A DNA stretch of 64,000 nt, taken from contig NZ_RAWE01000023.1 of NCBI RefSeq assembly GCF_003611695.1, positions 1 to 64,000 on the forward strand. Reading direction: 5' to 3'. The notes beneath the pieces are model-generated. The model was not told the origin of the DNA. It did no database searches and saw only the letters and a list, made by a program, of their open reading frames with translations. The DNA comes from Corallococcus carmarthensis (GTDB taxonomy: Bacteria; Myxococcota; Myxococcia; Myxococcales; Myxococcaceae). Of this stretch, positions 31,255 to 40,532 are shown in pieces (positions within the stretch are counted from its first letter, which is position 1; each line of letters begins with the position of its first letter). Position numbers and translations under genes: made by a program.

Positions 31255-32757
31255 ATGCGAAACCCACGAATGGCCCATGCGGGCGTGATGGTGTTCAGCG
31301 TCGCGGCACTGATGGCCATGGCCCTGCCGCGCATGGCGGGCACGTCGCCCCGGCCGCTGCTGGACGCGCCCCGCGCATCTCCCACGGGGATGGGACCGCG
31401 CGCCGTGGCGCTGGGGGACTTCGATGAGGACGGGCGGCTGGACGTCATCACGGCCAACCACACCGCGGGCACCGTGTCCGTGCTGCGGGGCCTGGGGGAT
31501 GGGACGTTCGCGCCCGGCGTGGAGCGGTCCACCGAAAGCCTGCCCGGCGCCGTCGCGGTGGGGGACTTCGACGGGGACGGCCACCTGGACGCGGTCACCA
31601 GCCACTTCGGCGGCACCGTGTCCGTGCTCCTGGGACGCGGCGATGGGACGTTCGGCGCGCGGACCGACCATTCCGTGGGCGCGGAGCCCTCGTCCATCGA
31701 CGTGGGCGACTTCAACGGCGATGGCCGCCTGGACGTGGTGACGGCCAACGCGCTCGATGATTCCTTGTCGGTGCTGCTGAACCGGGGCTCCGGACAGTTC
31801 ACGCACCAGAAGGACGTGCCCACCGGCACCAACCCTTTCGCGGTGACGGTGGGCGACGTCAACCACGACGGGAAGGCGGACCTCGTCACCGCGAACTTCG
31901 TGGACGCGGTGTCGGTGCTGCTCGGCAATGGCGACGGGACGTTCCGGCCGCGCACGGACTTCGCGACGGGCAACGCGCCCTACTCGGTCGTGGTGGTGGA
32001 CGTGGACGGCGACGGGAAGCAGGACCTGGTCACCGCGAACTTCCGCGACCGGAGTGTGTCCGTGCTGCACGGCGATGGCACCGGCGCGTTCCTTTCTCGC
32101 GCGGACTTCCCCGTGCGGGGCGGGCCGTACTTCGTCGCGCCGGGCGACTTCAACGGCGACGGGACGCTGGACCTGGTCACCGCCAACTTCGCCGAAAACA
32201 CCGTGTCGCTCCTGCCCGGTCAGGGCCACGGCGCCTTCGGCGCGGACACGCTCCTGCCCACCGGAGAGGGACCCGCGGCGGTCGCGGTGGGCCTGCTCGA
32301 CGCGGACCTGAAGCCGGACGTCGTCACGGTCAACGCCCGCGGCCACGACGTATCCGTGCTGCGGGCCGCGGCTTCCTCGGACGTGGGCGTGGCCCTCACC
32401 GCCGTCCCGAGGCGGGGCATGTCCACGCCGCGCATCGACTACACGCTCACCGTCACCCAGCACGGGCCGGATCCGCTGGCCCGCGCCGTCATCACCGTGG
32501 CCCTGCCCCCGGGGCTCCTGGCCTCCACCCGGGACTGCCAGATGGCCTCCGGCGCGCTCCAGTGCGAGGTGGGCCCGCTGGCCGTGGGCGACACCGCCCT
32601 GCTGCGCTTCAGCGCGCCGCTGCCGCGCTCCAGCCTGGGCCTGTCCTACCGCATCACCGCCACGCGGACGCTCAGCATCCCGGCGGACCTCCAGTCCGCC
32701 AACGACGTCGCCAGCCAGGACTACATGTCCCTGGGTGGGCTCGCGGCGACGTGGTGA
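31255..32757 (+). CDS. secreted FG-GAP/VCBS beta-propeller protein with DUF11-like C-terminal domain
   Basis: A 500-residue exported protein. After the signal peptide come seven FG-GAP/VCBS repeats of about 48 residues, six with an intact calcium loop (for example GDFNGDGRLDVVTAN) and the seventh degenerate (GLLDADLKPDVV); seven blades are what an integrin-like propeller needs. The last 110 residues form a DUF11-type beta-sandwich (LTVTQHGPDPLARAVITVALPP) often found in surface proteins. GGGGGAAGGA precedes the ATG. Probably a surface adhesion or binding protein. Confidence 0.88.
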   Translation: MRNPRMAHAGVMVFSVAALMAMALPRMAGTSPRPLLDAPRASPTGMGPRAVALGDFDEDGRLDVITANHTAGTVSVLRGLGDGTFAPGVERSTESLPGAVAVGDFDGDGHLDAVTSHFGGTVSVLLGRGDGTFGARTDHSVGAEPSSIDVGDFNGDGRLDVVTANALDDSLSVLLNRGSGQFTHQKDVPTGTNPFAVTVGDVNHDGKADLVTANFVDAVSVLLGNGDGTFRPRTDFATGNAPYSVVVVDVDGDGKQDLVTANFRDRSVSVLHGDGTGAFLSRADFPVRGGPYFVAPGDFNGDGTLDLVTANFAENTVSLLPGQGHGAFGADTLLPTGEGPAAVAVGLLDADLKPDVVTVNARGHDVSVLRAAASSDVGVALTAVPRRGMSTPRIDYTLTVTQHGPDPLARAVITVALPPGLLASTRDCQMASGALQCEVGPLAVGDTALLRFSAPLPRSSLGLSYRITATRTLSIPADLQSANDVASQDYMSLGGLAATW

Positions 32758-32763
32758 TGGCGC

Positions 32764-32777
32764 GGCGCCAGAGCGCC
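32764..32777. terminator. short hairpin between converging genes
   Basis: GGCGC (32764-32768) and GCGCC (32773-32777) with a 4-base loop lie just after the FG-GAP stop and before the stop of the opposite gene. Small but well placed. Confidence 0.35.
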
Positions 32778-33113
32778 TTAGCGGGAGCGCTTCAGCTTGG
32801 ACCACATGAGCCCGACGAAGGTGTCGGGGGCGGGCTCCGCGGTCATCAACTCCCGGTCCTCGTGACCGCGCACGGGTGGCGGCAGGGGCTTGGGGGCCAC
32901 GGGGAACGGCAGGGGCTCGCTGGTGTTCATCCCCTGCGATTGGCGCTCCATCACCTCCGCGAAGGAGCGCCGGGGCGTGTTCCGGTCCGTCACCGGCGCG
33001 GCGCCCTCCACGCTCTGGAGGGCGCGGATGCGAAGGATGACGCTGGCGCCCTCGGCGCGCGAGATGCCCGTCACCCGTCCGATTGGACCCTTCGGCCCAC
33101 GTTCCCGGCTCAT
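32778..33113 (-). CDS. small Pro-rich protein of unknown function
   Basis: A 111-residue frame with a basic N-terminus (MSRERGPKGPIGRVTGI), a central Pro-rich stretch (PLPFPVAPKPLPPPV) and a helical end (DTFVGLMWSKLKRSR). No signal peptide or known domain. GGGAG stands upstream of the ATG. Codon bias supports it. Function unknown. Confidence 0.6.
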   Translation of the reverse strand: MSRERGPKGPIGRVTGISRAEGASVILRIRALQSVEGAAPVTDRNTPRRSFAEVMERQSQGMNTSEPLPFPVAPKPLPPPVRGHEDRELMTAEPAPDTFVGLMWSKLKRSR

Positions 33114-33303
33114 CGGCTCCCTCCCGGTCCCTCGGGAACGTAGCGCCTCGGCCTTCCGCCGGCCACTGCCCGGCCCCCCGGGAAGCCGCGGGGAGGCCCG
33201 CCCGGCTGGCAGGTGTTCAATGCACGCTGTAACCGTCCCCCGGAGTCACGCGTAAGAGGAGAAGGCGCCCTTTTTCCGAAGGCGCCCGGAGGCTTCGCGT
33301 CCC

Positions 33304-34485
33304 ATGTCGTCCGCCCGTGCAGTGCCTTCTCCCACCTGGCTGTCGGTGGCACGCCGGCTGTGGCCCGCCACGCTGGTGCTGGCCGCCGCGCTGACCGCGT
33401 GCACCGAGGCGCGTGGCGCCCCGCCCGGCGACAAGCCCGCGGCCACCGCTTCCGCCCCGGCACAGGACGGCCGCAAGTACACGAAGCCGTCCGACACGGA
33501 GCTGAAGCGCACCCTGTCCCCCATGGCCTACCAGGTGACGCAGCACGAGGGCACCGAGCCGCCCTTCCGCAACGCGTACTGGAACAACCACGAGGAAGGG
33601 CTCTACGTCGACGTGGTCAGCGGCGAGCCCCTCTTCTCCTCGCGCGACAAGTTCGAGTCCGGCACCGGCTGGCCCAGCTTCACCCGCCCCCTGGACAAGA
33701 CGCACGTGGTGGAGAAGCGCGACGGCAGCCTGGGCATGGAGCGCGTGGAGGTGCGCTCGAAGGACGGAGACTCGCACCTGGGCCACGTCTTCGAGGACGG
33801 GCCGGAGCCCACGGGCCTGCGCTACTGCATCAACTCCGCGTCGCTGCGCTTCATCCCCGTGAACGAGCTGGCCGCGAAGGGCTATGGCGCGTGGCTGCCG
33901 TCGTTCGGCCGCGCGGCTCCCGGTGAGCCCCAGGGCGCGATGACTCCCGCCGCGGGCGCTGTCGTGCTCGCGAAGGCCGCGGCCCCCACGGAGGCCGCAC
34001 GCGAGACGGCGTACCTGGCCGGTGGGTGCTTCTGGGGGATGGAGGACATCCTCCGGAAGATCCCGGGCGTCATCGAGACGGAGGTTGGCTACACGGGCGG
34101 CAGCGTGAAGGGCGCCACCTACGAGGACGTGCACACCGGGGAGACGGGGCACGCGGAGGCCGTGCGCGTGGTCTTCAACCCGAAGCTGCTGACGTATGAG
34201 TCGCTGCTGGAGAAGTGGTTCTTCCGCATGCACGACCCGACGACGCTCAACCGCCAGGGCAACGACGTGGGCACGCAGTACCGCTCCGCCATCTTCTACC
34301 TGTCGGACGCGCAGAAGCAGACGGCGGAGGCGGTGAAGGCTCGCGTGAACAAGTCCGGCAAGTGGTCCCGGCCCGTCGTCACGCAAGTGACCGCCGCCGG
34401 GGAGTGGGTGCCCGCCGAGGGCTACCACCAGGACTACCTGGTGAAGAACCCCGGCGGCTACACCTGCCACTACCTGCGCGACTGA
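33304..34485 (+). CDS. msrBA: exported bifunctional methionine sulfoxide reductase MsrB-MsrA
   Basis: A 393-residue lipoprotein (LTAC, Cys33) that joins an MsrB domain (about 57-190; [11 protein letters not shown], catalytic Cys175 in [11 protein letters not shown]) to an MsrA domain (about 235-393; GGCFWG with Cys242, GYTGG, GYHQDY). It reduces both R- and S-methionine sulfoxide in envelope proteins. The two CxxC zinc sites of many MsrB enzymes are absent (NHEEGLY and SGEPLFSS), so this is the zinc-free form. The MsrB-MsrA order without a thioredoxin-like head differs from the Neisseria PilB order. A reductant for the envelope is not encoded nearby. Confidence 0.93.
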   Translation: MSSARAVPSPTWLSVARRLWPATLVLAAALTACTEARGAPPGDKPAATASAPAQDGRKYTKPSDTELKRTLSPMAYQVTQHEGTEPPFRNAYWNNHEEGLYVDVVSGEPLFSSRDKFESGTGWPSFTRPLDKTHVVEKRDGSLGMERVEVRSKDGDSHLGHVFEDGPEPTGLRYCINSASLRFIPVNELAAKGYGAWLPSFGRAAPGEPQGAMTPAAGAVVLAKAAAPTEAARETAYLAGGCFWGMEDILRKIPGVIETEVGYTGGSVKGATYEDVHTGETGHAEAVRVVFNPKLLTYESLLEKWFFRMHDPTTLNRQGNDVGTQYRSAIFYLSDAQKQTAEAVKARVNKSGKWSRPVVTQVTAAGEWVPAEGYHQDYLVKNPGGYTCHYLRD

Positions 34486-34498
34486 AGCGCCCGCGCGC

Positions 34499-35758
34499 TC
34501 AAGCGCGGTCGTGCGCCTCGAAGGTCATGCCCGCCTTGCGCAGGCGCTCCACCAGCACCATGCCCATGGCGGACGCGGGGGTGAGGACGCCGCCCCGCTT
34601 GGGGATGTTGTCGAAGGCGAGGCACAGCGCGGCCTCCGAGAGCATGCGCGCCGTCGCCGCGTAGCCCGGGTCGCCCTGCGACGCGACCTTGCCCTCCACC
34701 TTCACGCGCTGGCCGCTCTTGGGTGACTGGCCTTCGCCCAGCAGCCGCACCTCGAAGAGGCCCCGCTCGCGCACGGTGGCGGACGGACCCTGGCCCGGCG
34801 CGGGCAGCACGTGCTTCTCCAGCAGCTCCCGCACGGGGTCCACGTTCGACAGGGCCATGAAGCCGCCCAGCCCCGCGGTGGTCGCCGCCGCCAGCGCGAA
34901 CCCCTTGGGCCCGGGGCCGAAGTCGGAGACCTCCGAGTAGAAGAAGTCGCGGCCCCACGGGTAGCCCAGCAGCGCGTTGGAGCGCCGCACGACGCGCGTG
35001 TTGACGGAGCCCATCACGAAGGGCGCGGTCCACGTGCCCGTGTCCGGGCTCTTCTTCACCGTGGCCAGGTCGCGCTCCTCCTTGGTGCCACGGGAGGGCT
35101 CGGGGTCCAGCGCGTGGGCGCTGGTCAGCACCTTCTTGAGCGCGGGGTCCGCCTTCACCGCCGCCAGCGTGTCCATCATGCTGGCGATGGTGCCGCCGCT
35201 GAAGCCGCCGCGCATGCGCGTCAGGTGGAAGCGCACCTGGTCACAGTGGCCGCCGTGCTTCTCCCGCATGTAGTCCTGGAGCATCAGCGTGCCCAGGTCG
35301 GAGGGGATGGAGTCGAAGCCGCAGGTATGCACGATGCGGGCACCCGTCTCGCGCGCCCGCGTTTCGTGGGCGTCGATGGTCTTGCGCATCCACTGCACCT
35401 CGCCCGTCAGGTCGCAGTAGTCCGTGCCGGCGCGGACGCACGCGGCGACCAGCTCGTTGCCGTAGCGGGCGTAGGGCCCCACGGTGGAGATGATGACGCG
35501 CGTGCGCGCCACCAGCGCGTCCAGCGAGGCCGCGTCCTTCGCGTCCGCGATCACCACCGGCAGGTCCGCGAACTCCGGCCGCACCTTCACCAGCTCCGAG
35601 CGGACCTGATCCAGCTTCGCCTCGTCGCGCCCGGCGATGGCCCACTTCGCGCGGTGGGTGTCCTGCGTGCGCGCCAGATACTCCGCCACCAGGCGGCCGG
35701 TGAATCCCGTGGCGCCCCACAGGATGATGTCGAATGCGGGCTTCTTGTCGTGGGCCAT
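34499..35758 (-). CDS. saccharopine dehydrogenase-like / trans-acting enoyl reductase family protein
   Basis: A 419-residue NAD(P)-binding protein with the Rossmann motif GATGFTG (residues 15-21), then LDQVRSELVKV and the STVGPYARYGNELVAACV segment that typifies the saccharopine-dehydrogenase-like proteins related to mycobacterial trans-acting enoyl reductase. These act on lipids or unknown substrates rather than on saccharopine. AGGAGA precedes the ATG at 35758. The lipoprotein gene upstream ends 8 bases before it, so both are probably co-transcribed. Confidence 0.85.
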   Translation of the reverse strand: MAHDKKPAFDIILWGATGFTGRLVAEYLARTQDTHRAKWAIAGRDEAKLDQVRSELVKVRPEFADLPVVIADAKDAASLDALVARTRVIISTVGPYARYGNELVAACVRAGTDYCDLTGEVQWMRKTIDAHETRARETGARIVHTCGFDSIPSDLGTLMLQDYMREKHGGHCDQVRFHLTRMRGGFSGGTIASMMDTLAAVKADPALKKVLTSAHALDPEPSRGTKEERDLATVKKSPDTGTWTAPFVMGSVNTRVVRRSNALLGYPWGRDFFYSEVSDFGPGPKGFALAAATTAGLGGFMALSNVDPVRELLEKHVLPAPGQGPSATVRERGLFEVRLLGEGQSPKSGQRVKVEGKVASQGDPGYAATARMLSEAALCLAFDNIPKRGGVLTPASAMGMVLVERLRKAGMTFEAHDRA

Positions 35759-35766
35759 GGGGTCTC

Positions 35767-36369
35767 CTAGTAGCGGAAGTCCGCCGCCACCGTGGACAGC
35801 CGCATGCCATAGGTGGAGCGCCCGGGCCACGTCATCGTGACGCGGGTGCGCAGCTGCGACAGCGGCACGGGCGGGGACAGGGTGTAGGTGTCGTTGAAGA
35901 GATACCAGCCCTGCGTCATGTCCGGCAGGTTGTGGGTCACCGTGGACCAGGCGATGACGGTGTTGCCGCGCAGGAGCATGCTGCCGCCCTGGCCGCAGAT
36001 GAGCGGCGCGGTGCAGCTGGCGTTGCGCATGAAGTACTTCACGTTGACGCTCGTCACCAGCACGTCACCCGTGGCGATGGCCGGATAGCTGAAGTCGACG
36101 GAGCTGCTGGAGCCGTTGCCCTCGATGTACGTCGCGTCGAAGTCCGGCTGCACGGTGTCCTTCACGTCGTTGACCAGGTTCACGTCGTCTGGAACGCCGC
36201 GCACGCCAGCGCGCGCCACCGCCGCGTTCGGGCGCACCGCGTTCACGTCCGTGAGGCTCGCGCTCGACGTGGCGAAGGCCTCCGCTTCCTCGGGGGGAAG
36301 TCCCCCACAGCCCACCATCAGCACGCCGGCAACAACACAGGCGGGATACCGCGAACGCTTCCAGTTCAT
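35767..36369 (-). CDS. lipoprotein of unknown function
   Basis: A 200-residue lipoprotein (MVGC, Cys21 area) whose mature part is a beta-rich sandwich (SVDFSYPAIATGDVLVTSVN, WPGRSTYGMRLSTVAADF) with two Cys (SCTAPLICG) that probably pair. It is the first gene of a pair with the saccharopine-dehydrogenase-like gene. No family recognised; fold type resembles small adhesion or carbohydrate-binding modules. Confidence 0.8.
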   Translation of the reverse strand: MNWKRSRYPACVVAGVLMVGCGGLPPEEAEAFATSSASLTDVNAVRPNAAVARAGVRGVPDDVNLVNDVKDTVQPDFDATYIEGNGSSSSVDFSYPAIATGDVLVTSVNVKYFMRNASCTAPLICGQGGSMLLRGNTVIAWSTVTHNLPDMTQGWYLFNDTYTLSPPVPLSQLRTRVTMTWPGRSTYGMRLSTVAADFRY

Positions 36370-36489
36370 GGCGGCCTCGGAGTCAGCTTGGGATCAAGAC
36401 GATGAGCGCGTAGCCGGACCCTCCATGTGCGCGCAAGCGCGATTCCACCGCGCGTGAACGGCCTGTGCAGGGCGCCACACCCCGGGACG

Positions 36490-36865
36490 TCAAGCGCGCA
36501 GGCGCAGCCGGATGGGCCCGCGCGCCGTGGACGGATCCACCACCCGGCCCCCCTGGACGATGTCCAGCACGCCGCGCGCGACGAGCCTGCGCGCCGCCTC
36601 GCGCACGGGCTCCATCAACGCGCGCCAGTCCTCGTCACCGGAGGCCCGGGCGACCTCCGAAGGACACACGGTGGCGCCGCCTGCCCGCTGGGAGAGCAGC
36701 TCCAGGATGCGCGCCTCCCACGGGGAATCCCGCGCGCCGGTCCGCTTCCCCCGGCACGGCGTCCGAGCAGTAACGCACCTGTTCCCAGTCGCGCGCCCAC
36801 TTCCGGCGCCAGGTGATGGCCCGGCCGCAGACGGCGCAGGGCTTGGGAGGAGGAGGGGAGGTCAT
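36490..36865 (-). pseudogene. DUF2256-DUF3253 protein gene broken by one extra base
   Basis: From ATG 36865 the frame encodes a DUF2256 zinc-finger-like head ([21 protein letters not shown]) and then shifts. Skipping one base at about 36757 restores [17 protein letters not shown] followed by a full DUF3253 winged-helix domain ([20 protein letters not shown], then RGVLDIVQGGRVVDPST and GPIRLRLRA) that ends at TGA 36490. The corrected protein would be about 124 residues, a known fusion in proteobacteria. Either a recent frameshift, a sequencing error or, less likely, programmed frameshifting. Confidence 0.8.
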
Positions 36866-36899
36866 GCACTCCCATCGATGCGTCTCTCGGTACCGGGTT

Positions 36900-37994
36900 T
36901 CAACCCCGGCCGGCGTCAGCGCGGTAGCCCAGCTCCGCCTCCACCTGCGCCGCCCGTTGCGCGTACGTGTGCTCGGCCAGCACGCGCCGGAGCGCGGCCT
37001 GTCCCATGCGCCGGGCGTCCTCTGGCGTGAGGCGCTTCACGTGCTCGACGACCTCTTCACTGGAGTGGGCCACCAGCACCTCGCGGCCGGGCTCCAGGAA
37101 CTGCTCCACGCCCTCGAAGGCGTCGGTGATGAGGCAGGCGCCCGCGCCCGCGGCCTCGAACACGCGAGTGGCCGGCGAGAAGCCGAAGCGCGCCGAGCTG
37201 TCGCGGTGGAGGTTGAGCACCGCGCGCACCGAGCTGTTCAGCGCGTTGTGGTCCTGCGTGTAGACGTGTCCCAGGCGCACGACGTTGGCCGGCACGACGC
37301 GGTCCTCCCAGCCACCGCCCCCCAGGAGCATGCGCGAGCGGGGCAGCGCCTCCGCGGTCTTGAGGAAGAAGGCATCCATGCGCGCCTCGCGGTCCGGCAG
37401 CCGGTTGCCCAGGAATGCCAGGTCCCCGGCGAAGCGCGGCTCCGGAGCCACCGGGTGGTGCGTGTCCGGATCCACCGCGTTGAAGATGGGCACGCACCGC
37501 CTCGCGCCCAGCTCGCGGTACGCGTTCACCACCGGCGCGCCGCCGCCGTTCGTGAAGATGTGGTCGTAGCGCGGGATGAGCGGACGGAAGAGGTCGTTGG
37601 CGTCCTTCGCCACGCGCTCCAGCGTGGCGGGCGCGTCCACGTCCCAGAAGACCACCTGGGTGCCGGAGCGGCGCAGCTCCAGCACTCGCGCCTCCAGGTA
37701 CGCGTCGAAGGTGCCCACGCCGCTGGCCTTCACCACCACGTCCGCGCCAAAGGCGTCGTCCAGGCACGCATCCAGCGAGCCGCGGTCGTTCGCGGAGACG
37801 ACGACGCGGACCCAGTCCGGGTCCTGGAGGTCGCGGTGCTCCTGCCGGCCGTGGGCGTCCGGTTCATAGAAGGTGACGTGGTGTCCACGCGCATGCAGGG
37901 CGCGGATGAGACCCCGGTAGTAGGTGGCCGCGCCGTTCCACCAGGCGGACACCAGGCTCGAACCAAAGAAGGCGATGCGCAGGCCGTGGCTCAT
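36900..37994 (-). CDS. CgeB-like glycosyltransferase (second of a coupled pair)
   Basis: A 364-residue GT-B protein: N-terminal [20 protein letters not shown], linker [20 protein letters not shown], and a C-terminal donor-binding part ([20 protein letters not shown] followed by [12 protein letters not shown]), the hallmark of CgeB/DUF3880-type glycosyltransferases. The ATG at 37994 overlaps the upstream glycosyltransferase stop (ATGA), so the two are translated together. They lie downstream of an NDP-sugar epimerase gene and probably decorate a surface glycan. Confidence 0.85.
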   Translation of the reverse strand: MSHGLRIAFFGSSLVSAWWNGAATYYRGLIRALHARGHHVTFYEPDAHGRQEHRDLQDPDWVRVVVSANDRGSLDACLDDAFGADVVVKASGVGTFDAYLEARVLELRRSGTQVVFWDVDAPATLERVAKDANDLFRPLIPRYDHIFTNGGGAPVVNAYRELGARRCVPIFNAVDPDTHHPVAPEPRFAGDLAFLGNRLPDREARMDAFFLKTAEALPRSRMLLGGGGWEDRVVPANVVRLGHVYTQDHNALNSSVRAVLNLHRDSSARFGFSPATRVFEAAGAGACLITDAFEGVEQFLEPGREVLVAHSSEEVVEHVKRLTPEDARRMGQAALRRVLAEHTYAQRAAQVEAELGYRADAGRG

Positions 37995-39130
37995 GCGTGG
38001 ACTCTTTCGGAGGACAACGGATGGAGGACGTCGGCGGGCAGCCCCAGCGTCTGACAGATGCCCAGCAGCTCCTCCACGCGGTGCGCGCAGGTGTGCCGCG
38101 ACAGTATCGTGCGCAGCCCGGCCTCCGCGAAGGTGTGCCGCAGCTCCGCGTCCGCGACGAGCGCGGACAGGTGGCGCCGCATCTCCGCCCCATCGCGGGC
38201 GACGAGGAAGTCCCGGCCCGGCGTGAAGAGTCCGTCCGTGTCCTCCCAGGGCGCGGACACCAGCGGGATGCCGCACGCCAGCGCCTCGAAGGGGCGGTGG
38301 GTGGGGATGCCAGGCAGCAGGGTGGCGTAGGGCCGCCGGGGGATGTGCACGGTGACACGGGCCTGGGAGTAGGCCAGCGGCACGCGGTGACTCGGTAGCC
38401 AGCCGGCGTACTCGATGCCGGCATCGAAGAGGGCACGCAGGGCCGGGGCCGGGTAGCGCACGCCATGCACCCGTGCCGTCAGCCCCAGCGTGTGCACGGG
38501 CTCCAGCAGGAAGTCGTGCAGCGCCTTGGTGCGCGCGTCGTCGCCCCCGTTGCCAATCCAGACCAGGTCCCGCACCTCGCGGTTGCGCGGGTGCGGGTGG
38601 AACACGCGCACGTCGGCGGCTTCGTGCCAGGTCCAAGCGCGCTTCGCCCAGCCCCGCTTCCGGTAGAGGTCCCGGAGCACGGTGCCGAAGGCGAGCACTC
38701 CGTCGTACTGGGACAGGTCGTAGCGGGCCTGCTCGTCGGGAGCGCTCGCGGCCCGGTGGTGGGTGTCGTGGAAGAGCAGGCGGAAGCGGCCCCCGTCGCG
38801 GCGGTGCTCACCCAGGCGGCGCACCAGCTCCGGCGAGGTCCAGTCGTGCACCAGCACCAGGTCCGCGCCATCGAGCACGGCCTCCAGGTCCAGCGCGTCG
38901 GGCGCGTAACGCTCCGGACGCAAGCGCGGGTAGAACGCGCGGAGCTCGTTGAGCACGGCCAGGCCGTGGGGTTCCTCCAGGAGGTTCTGGAAGCTCCCGG
39001 CGTCCGCGGGTTCGAGCACGCGCACGGTGTGGCCGCGCTCGGACAACTCCGTCATCACGCCGCGCAGGAAGTGGGCGTTGCCGTGGTTCCAGTCCGACAG
39101 CAGGGAGTGGCAGAAGAGGATGACACGCAT
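37991..39130 (-). CDS. CgeB-like glycosyltransferase (first of a coupled pair)
   Basis: A 379-residue GT-B protein of the same family as its downstream partner: MRVILFCHSLLSDWNHGNAH at the N-terminus, DLVWIGNGGDD opening the second domain, and IPTHRPFEALACGIPLVSAPW in the nucleotide-sugar site. Overlaps the next gene by 4 bases. The epimerase gene ends 71 bases upstream. No signal peptide or membrane span, so it acts in the cytoplasm on a lipid-linked or small acceptor. Confidence 0.85.
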   Translation of the reverse strand: MRVILFCHSLLSDWNHGNAHFLRGVMTELSERGHTVRVLEPADAGSFQNLLEEPHGLAVLNELRAFYPRLRPERYAPDALDLEAVLDGADLVLVHDWTSPELVRRLGEHRRDGGRFRLLFHDTHHRAASAPDEQARYDLSQYDGVLAFGTVLRDLYRKRGWAKRAWTWHEAADVRVFHPHPRNREVRDLVWIGNGGDDARTKALHDFLLEPVHTLGLTARVHGVRYPAPALRALFDAGIEYAGWLPSHRVPLAYSQARVTVHIPRRPYATLLPGIPTHRPFEALACGIPLVSAPWEDTDGLFTPGRDFLVARDGAEMRRHLSALVADAELRHTFAEAGLRTILSRHTCAHRVEELLGICQTLGLPADVLHPLSSERVHA

Positions 39131-39201
39131 GGGTGGACAGACTCCTCGGTGGGTTTGTCAGGACAGGTGACGTTCGGCCGGACGTGAGGGTGAGCGAGGC
39201 A

Positions 39202-40281
39202 TCAGGGCGGGCCGTCGGCGGACTCAAGCGACTCCCCCCGTCCCACGGCCTGCCGCGCTCCTTGCTGTGCCTCCAGCCAGCTTCCCAACCGCGCCACGCC
39301 CTCCACCACGCCCACCCGGGGCATCCACCCGGTGGCTCGCGTGAAGGCGCGCGTGTCGGAGACGTAGTAGCGCGGGTCGCCCGTGCGCCAGTCCTCGAAG
39401 GCGACGCGAGGCCCGTGGCCCGTGCGGCGTTGGATGAGCGCCAGCAGCTCCAGCAGGCTCACGGTCTGGCCCGGCCCTCCGCCGATGTTGAAGGCCCGGC
39501 CCTGGATGCGCGGCATGGCCTGCTGGGCCAGCCAGAAGGCGCGCACCAGGTCCTCCACGTAGAGGAGGTCGCGCACCTGCATGCCGTCGCCGTAGAACGT
39601 GAGCGGCTCGCCGTCCAACGCCCGCTGGAGGAGGTGCGCCACCCAGGCCTGGTCCTCCGTGCCGGACTGCCGGGGCCCGTAGATGCTGCTCATCCGGAAC
39701 ACCACCGCCGGCAGGCCGAAGGTCCGCGCGTAGTCCAGCACGTACTGATCCGCCGCCCCCTTGGAACACCCGTAGGGGCTCTCGAAGTCGAGCGGGCACG
39801 CCTCACTGATGCCGTGCGCGAGCGTGCGGTCGTCCATCGGCGCGTAGCGCTGGTCCCGGACCGCGAGCTCCAGCCCCTTCAGCCCGCCATACACCTTGCT
39901 CGTGGAGGTGAAGACGAGCGGCGGGGGCGTCTCCAGCTCCCGCAGCGCCTCCAGGACGTGGAGCGTGCCGCGCGCGTTGACGTCGAAGTCGTGGAACGGG
40001 GACTGGCGGCTTTGCGTCGCCACCACCTGCGCGGCGAAGTGGAACACCTCGCTCGCGTCGCGCACGGCCCGGCGCACCGCGAGCAGGTCGCGCGTGTCCG
40101 CCACCTCGATGCGCAGGCGCTCGCCGTGGCGCTCGCGCAGCCAGCGCAGGTTCCGCTCCACCCCGGGGCGCGACACGTTGTCGAGCACCCGCACCGTCCG
40201 CCCCTCTTGCAGATAATGGTCCGCCACGTTGGAGCCGATGAAGCCCGCGCCCCCGAGGATGAGGATGTGTTTGCGGCCCAT
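39202..40281 (-). CDS. NAD-dependent epimerase/dehydratase (extended SDR)
   Basis: A 359-residue extended SDR: nucleotide-binding GGAGFIGS near residue 10, a HFAAQ segment, a Tyr-x3-Lys active site in ESPYGCSKG, and GPRQSGTEDQAW plus RDLLYVEDL typical of CDP-paratose 2-epimerase and related NDP-sugar epimerases. The ATG at 40281 starts the fold exactly. It heads the operon with two CgeB-like glycosyltransferases and presumably makes their sugar donor. The exact sugar cannot be read from sequence. Confidence 0.88.
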   Translation of the reverse strand: MGRKHILILGGAGFIGSNVADHYLQEGRTVRVLDNVSRPGVERNLRWLRERHGERLRIEVADTRDLLAVRRAVRDASEVFHFAAQVVATQSRQSPFHDFDVNARGTLHVLEALRELETPPPLVFTSTSKVYGGLKGLELAVRDQRYAPMDDRTLAHGISEACPLDFESPYGCSKGAADQYVLDYARTFGLPAVVFRMSSIYGPRQSGTEDQAWVAHLLQRALDGEPLTFYGDGMQVRDLLYVEDLVRAFWLAQQAMPRIQGRAFNIGGGPGQTVSLLELLALIQRRTGHGPRVAFEDWRTGDPRYYVSDTRAFTRATGWMPRVGVVEGVARLGSWLEAQQGARQAVGRGESLESADGPP

Positions 40282-40457
40282 GCGCACCCCCTGGCCGCGC
40301 CCACGCGCGCCCATTGGCCCGTCCGGTGAAACGGTAAACACCCCACCGTCCGGGGCACCCCTCCCGGATGGCTTGCCTGGATGCGTGCCCGCGCCAGCCC
40401 CCGGGGTGTGAGGCGCCCGACGGCCAGCCCTTCCCGCGGGGCTCCTTGCCCTGGAAC

Positions 40458-40499
40458 TACGAAAGGCTTCGTTGACACCTACGAAATCATTCGTATAAC
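40458..40499 (+). promoter_or_regulatory. blaI promoter with two BlaI-type operator boxes
   Basis: TTGACA (40472-40477) and TATAAC (40494-40499) are separated by 16 bases. Box 1 is TACGAA-AGGC-TTCGTT (40458-40473) and box 2 is TACGAA-ATCA-TTCGTA (40480-40495, a perfect 6-bp inverted repeat). Box centres are 22 bases apart, about two helix turns, and together they cover both promoter elements, the usual layout for autorepression by a BlaI dimer pair. Confidence 0.8.
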
Positions 40500-40532
40500 T
40501 ATGCGTAGGAAGCGGTGAGGAGAGAGGAAGCC

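Noticed and set aside
34494-34507. CGCGC-TCAA-GCGCG hairpin between the Msr and reductase genes
   Set aside because: It overlaps the end of the reductase gene and has a 5-bp stem of simple GC repeats, easily expected by chance here.
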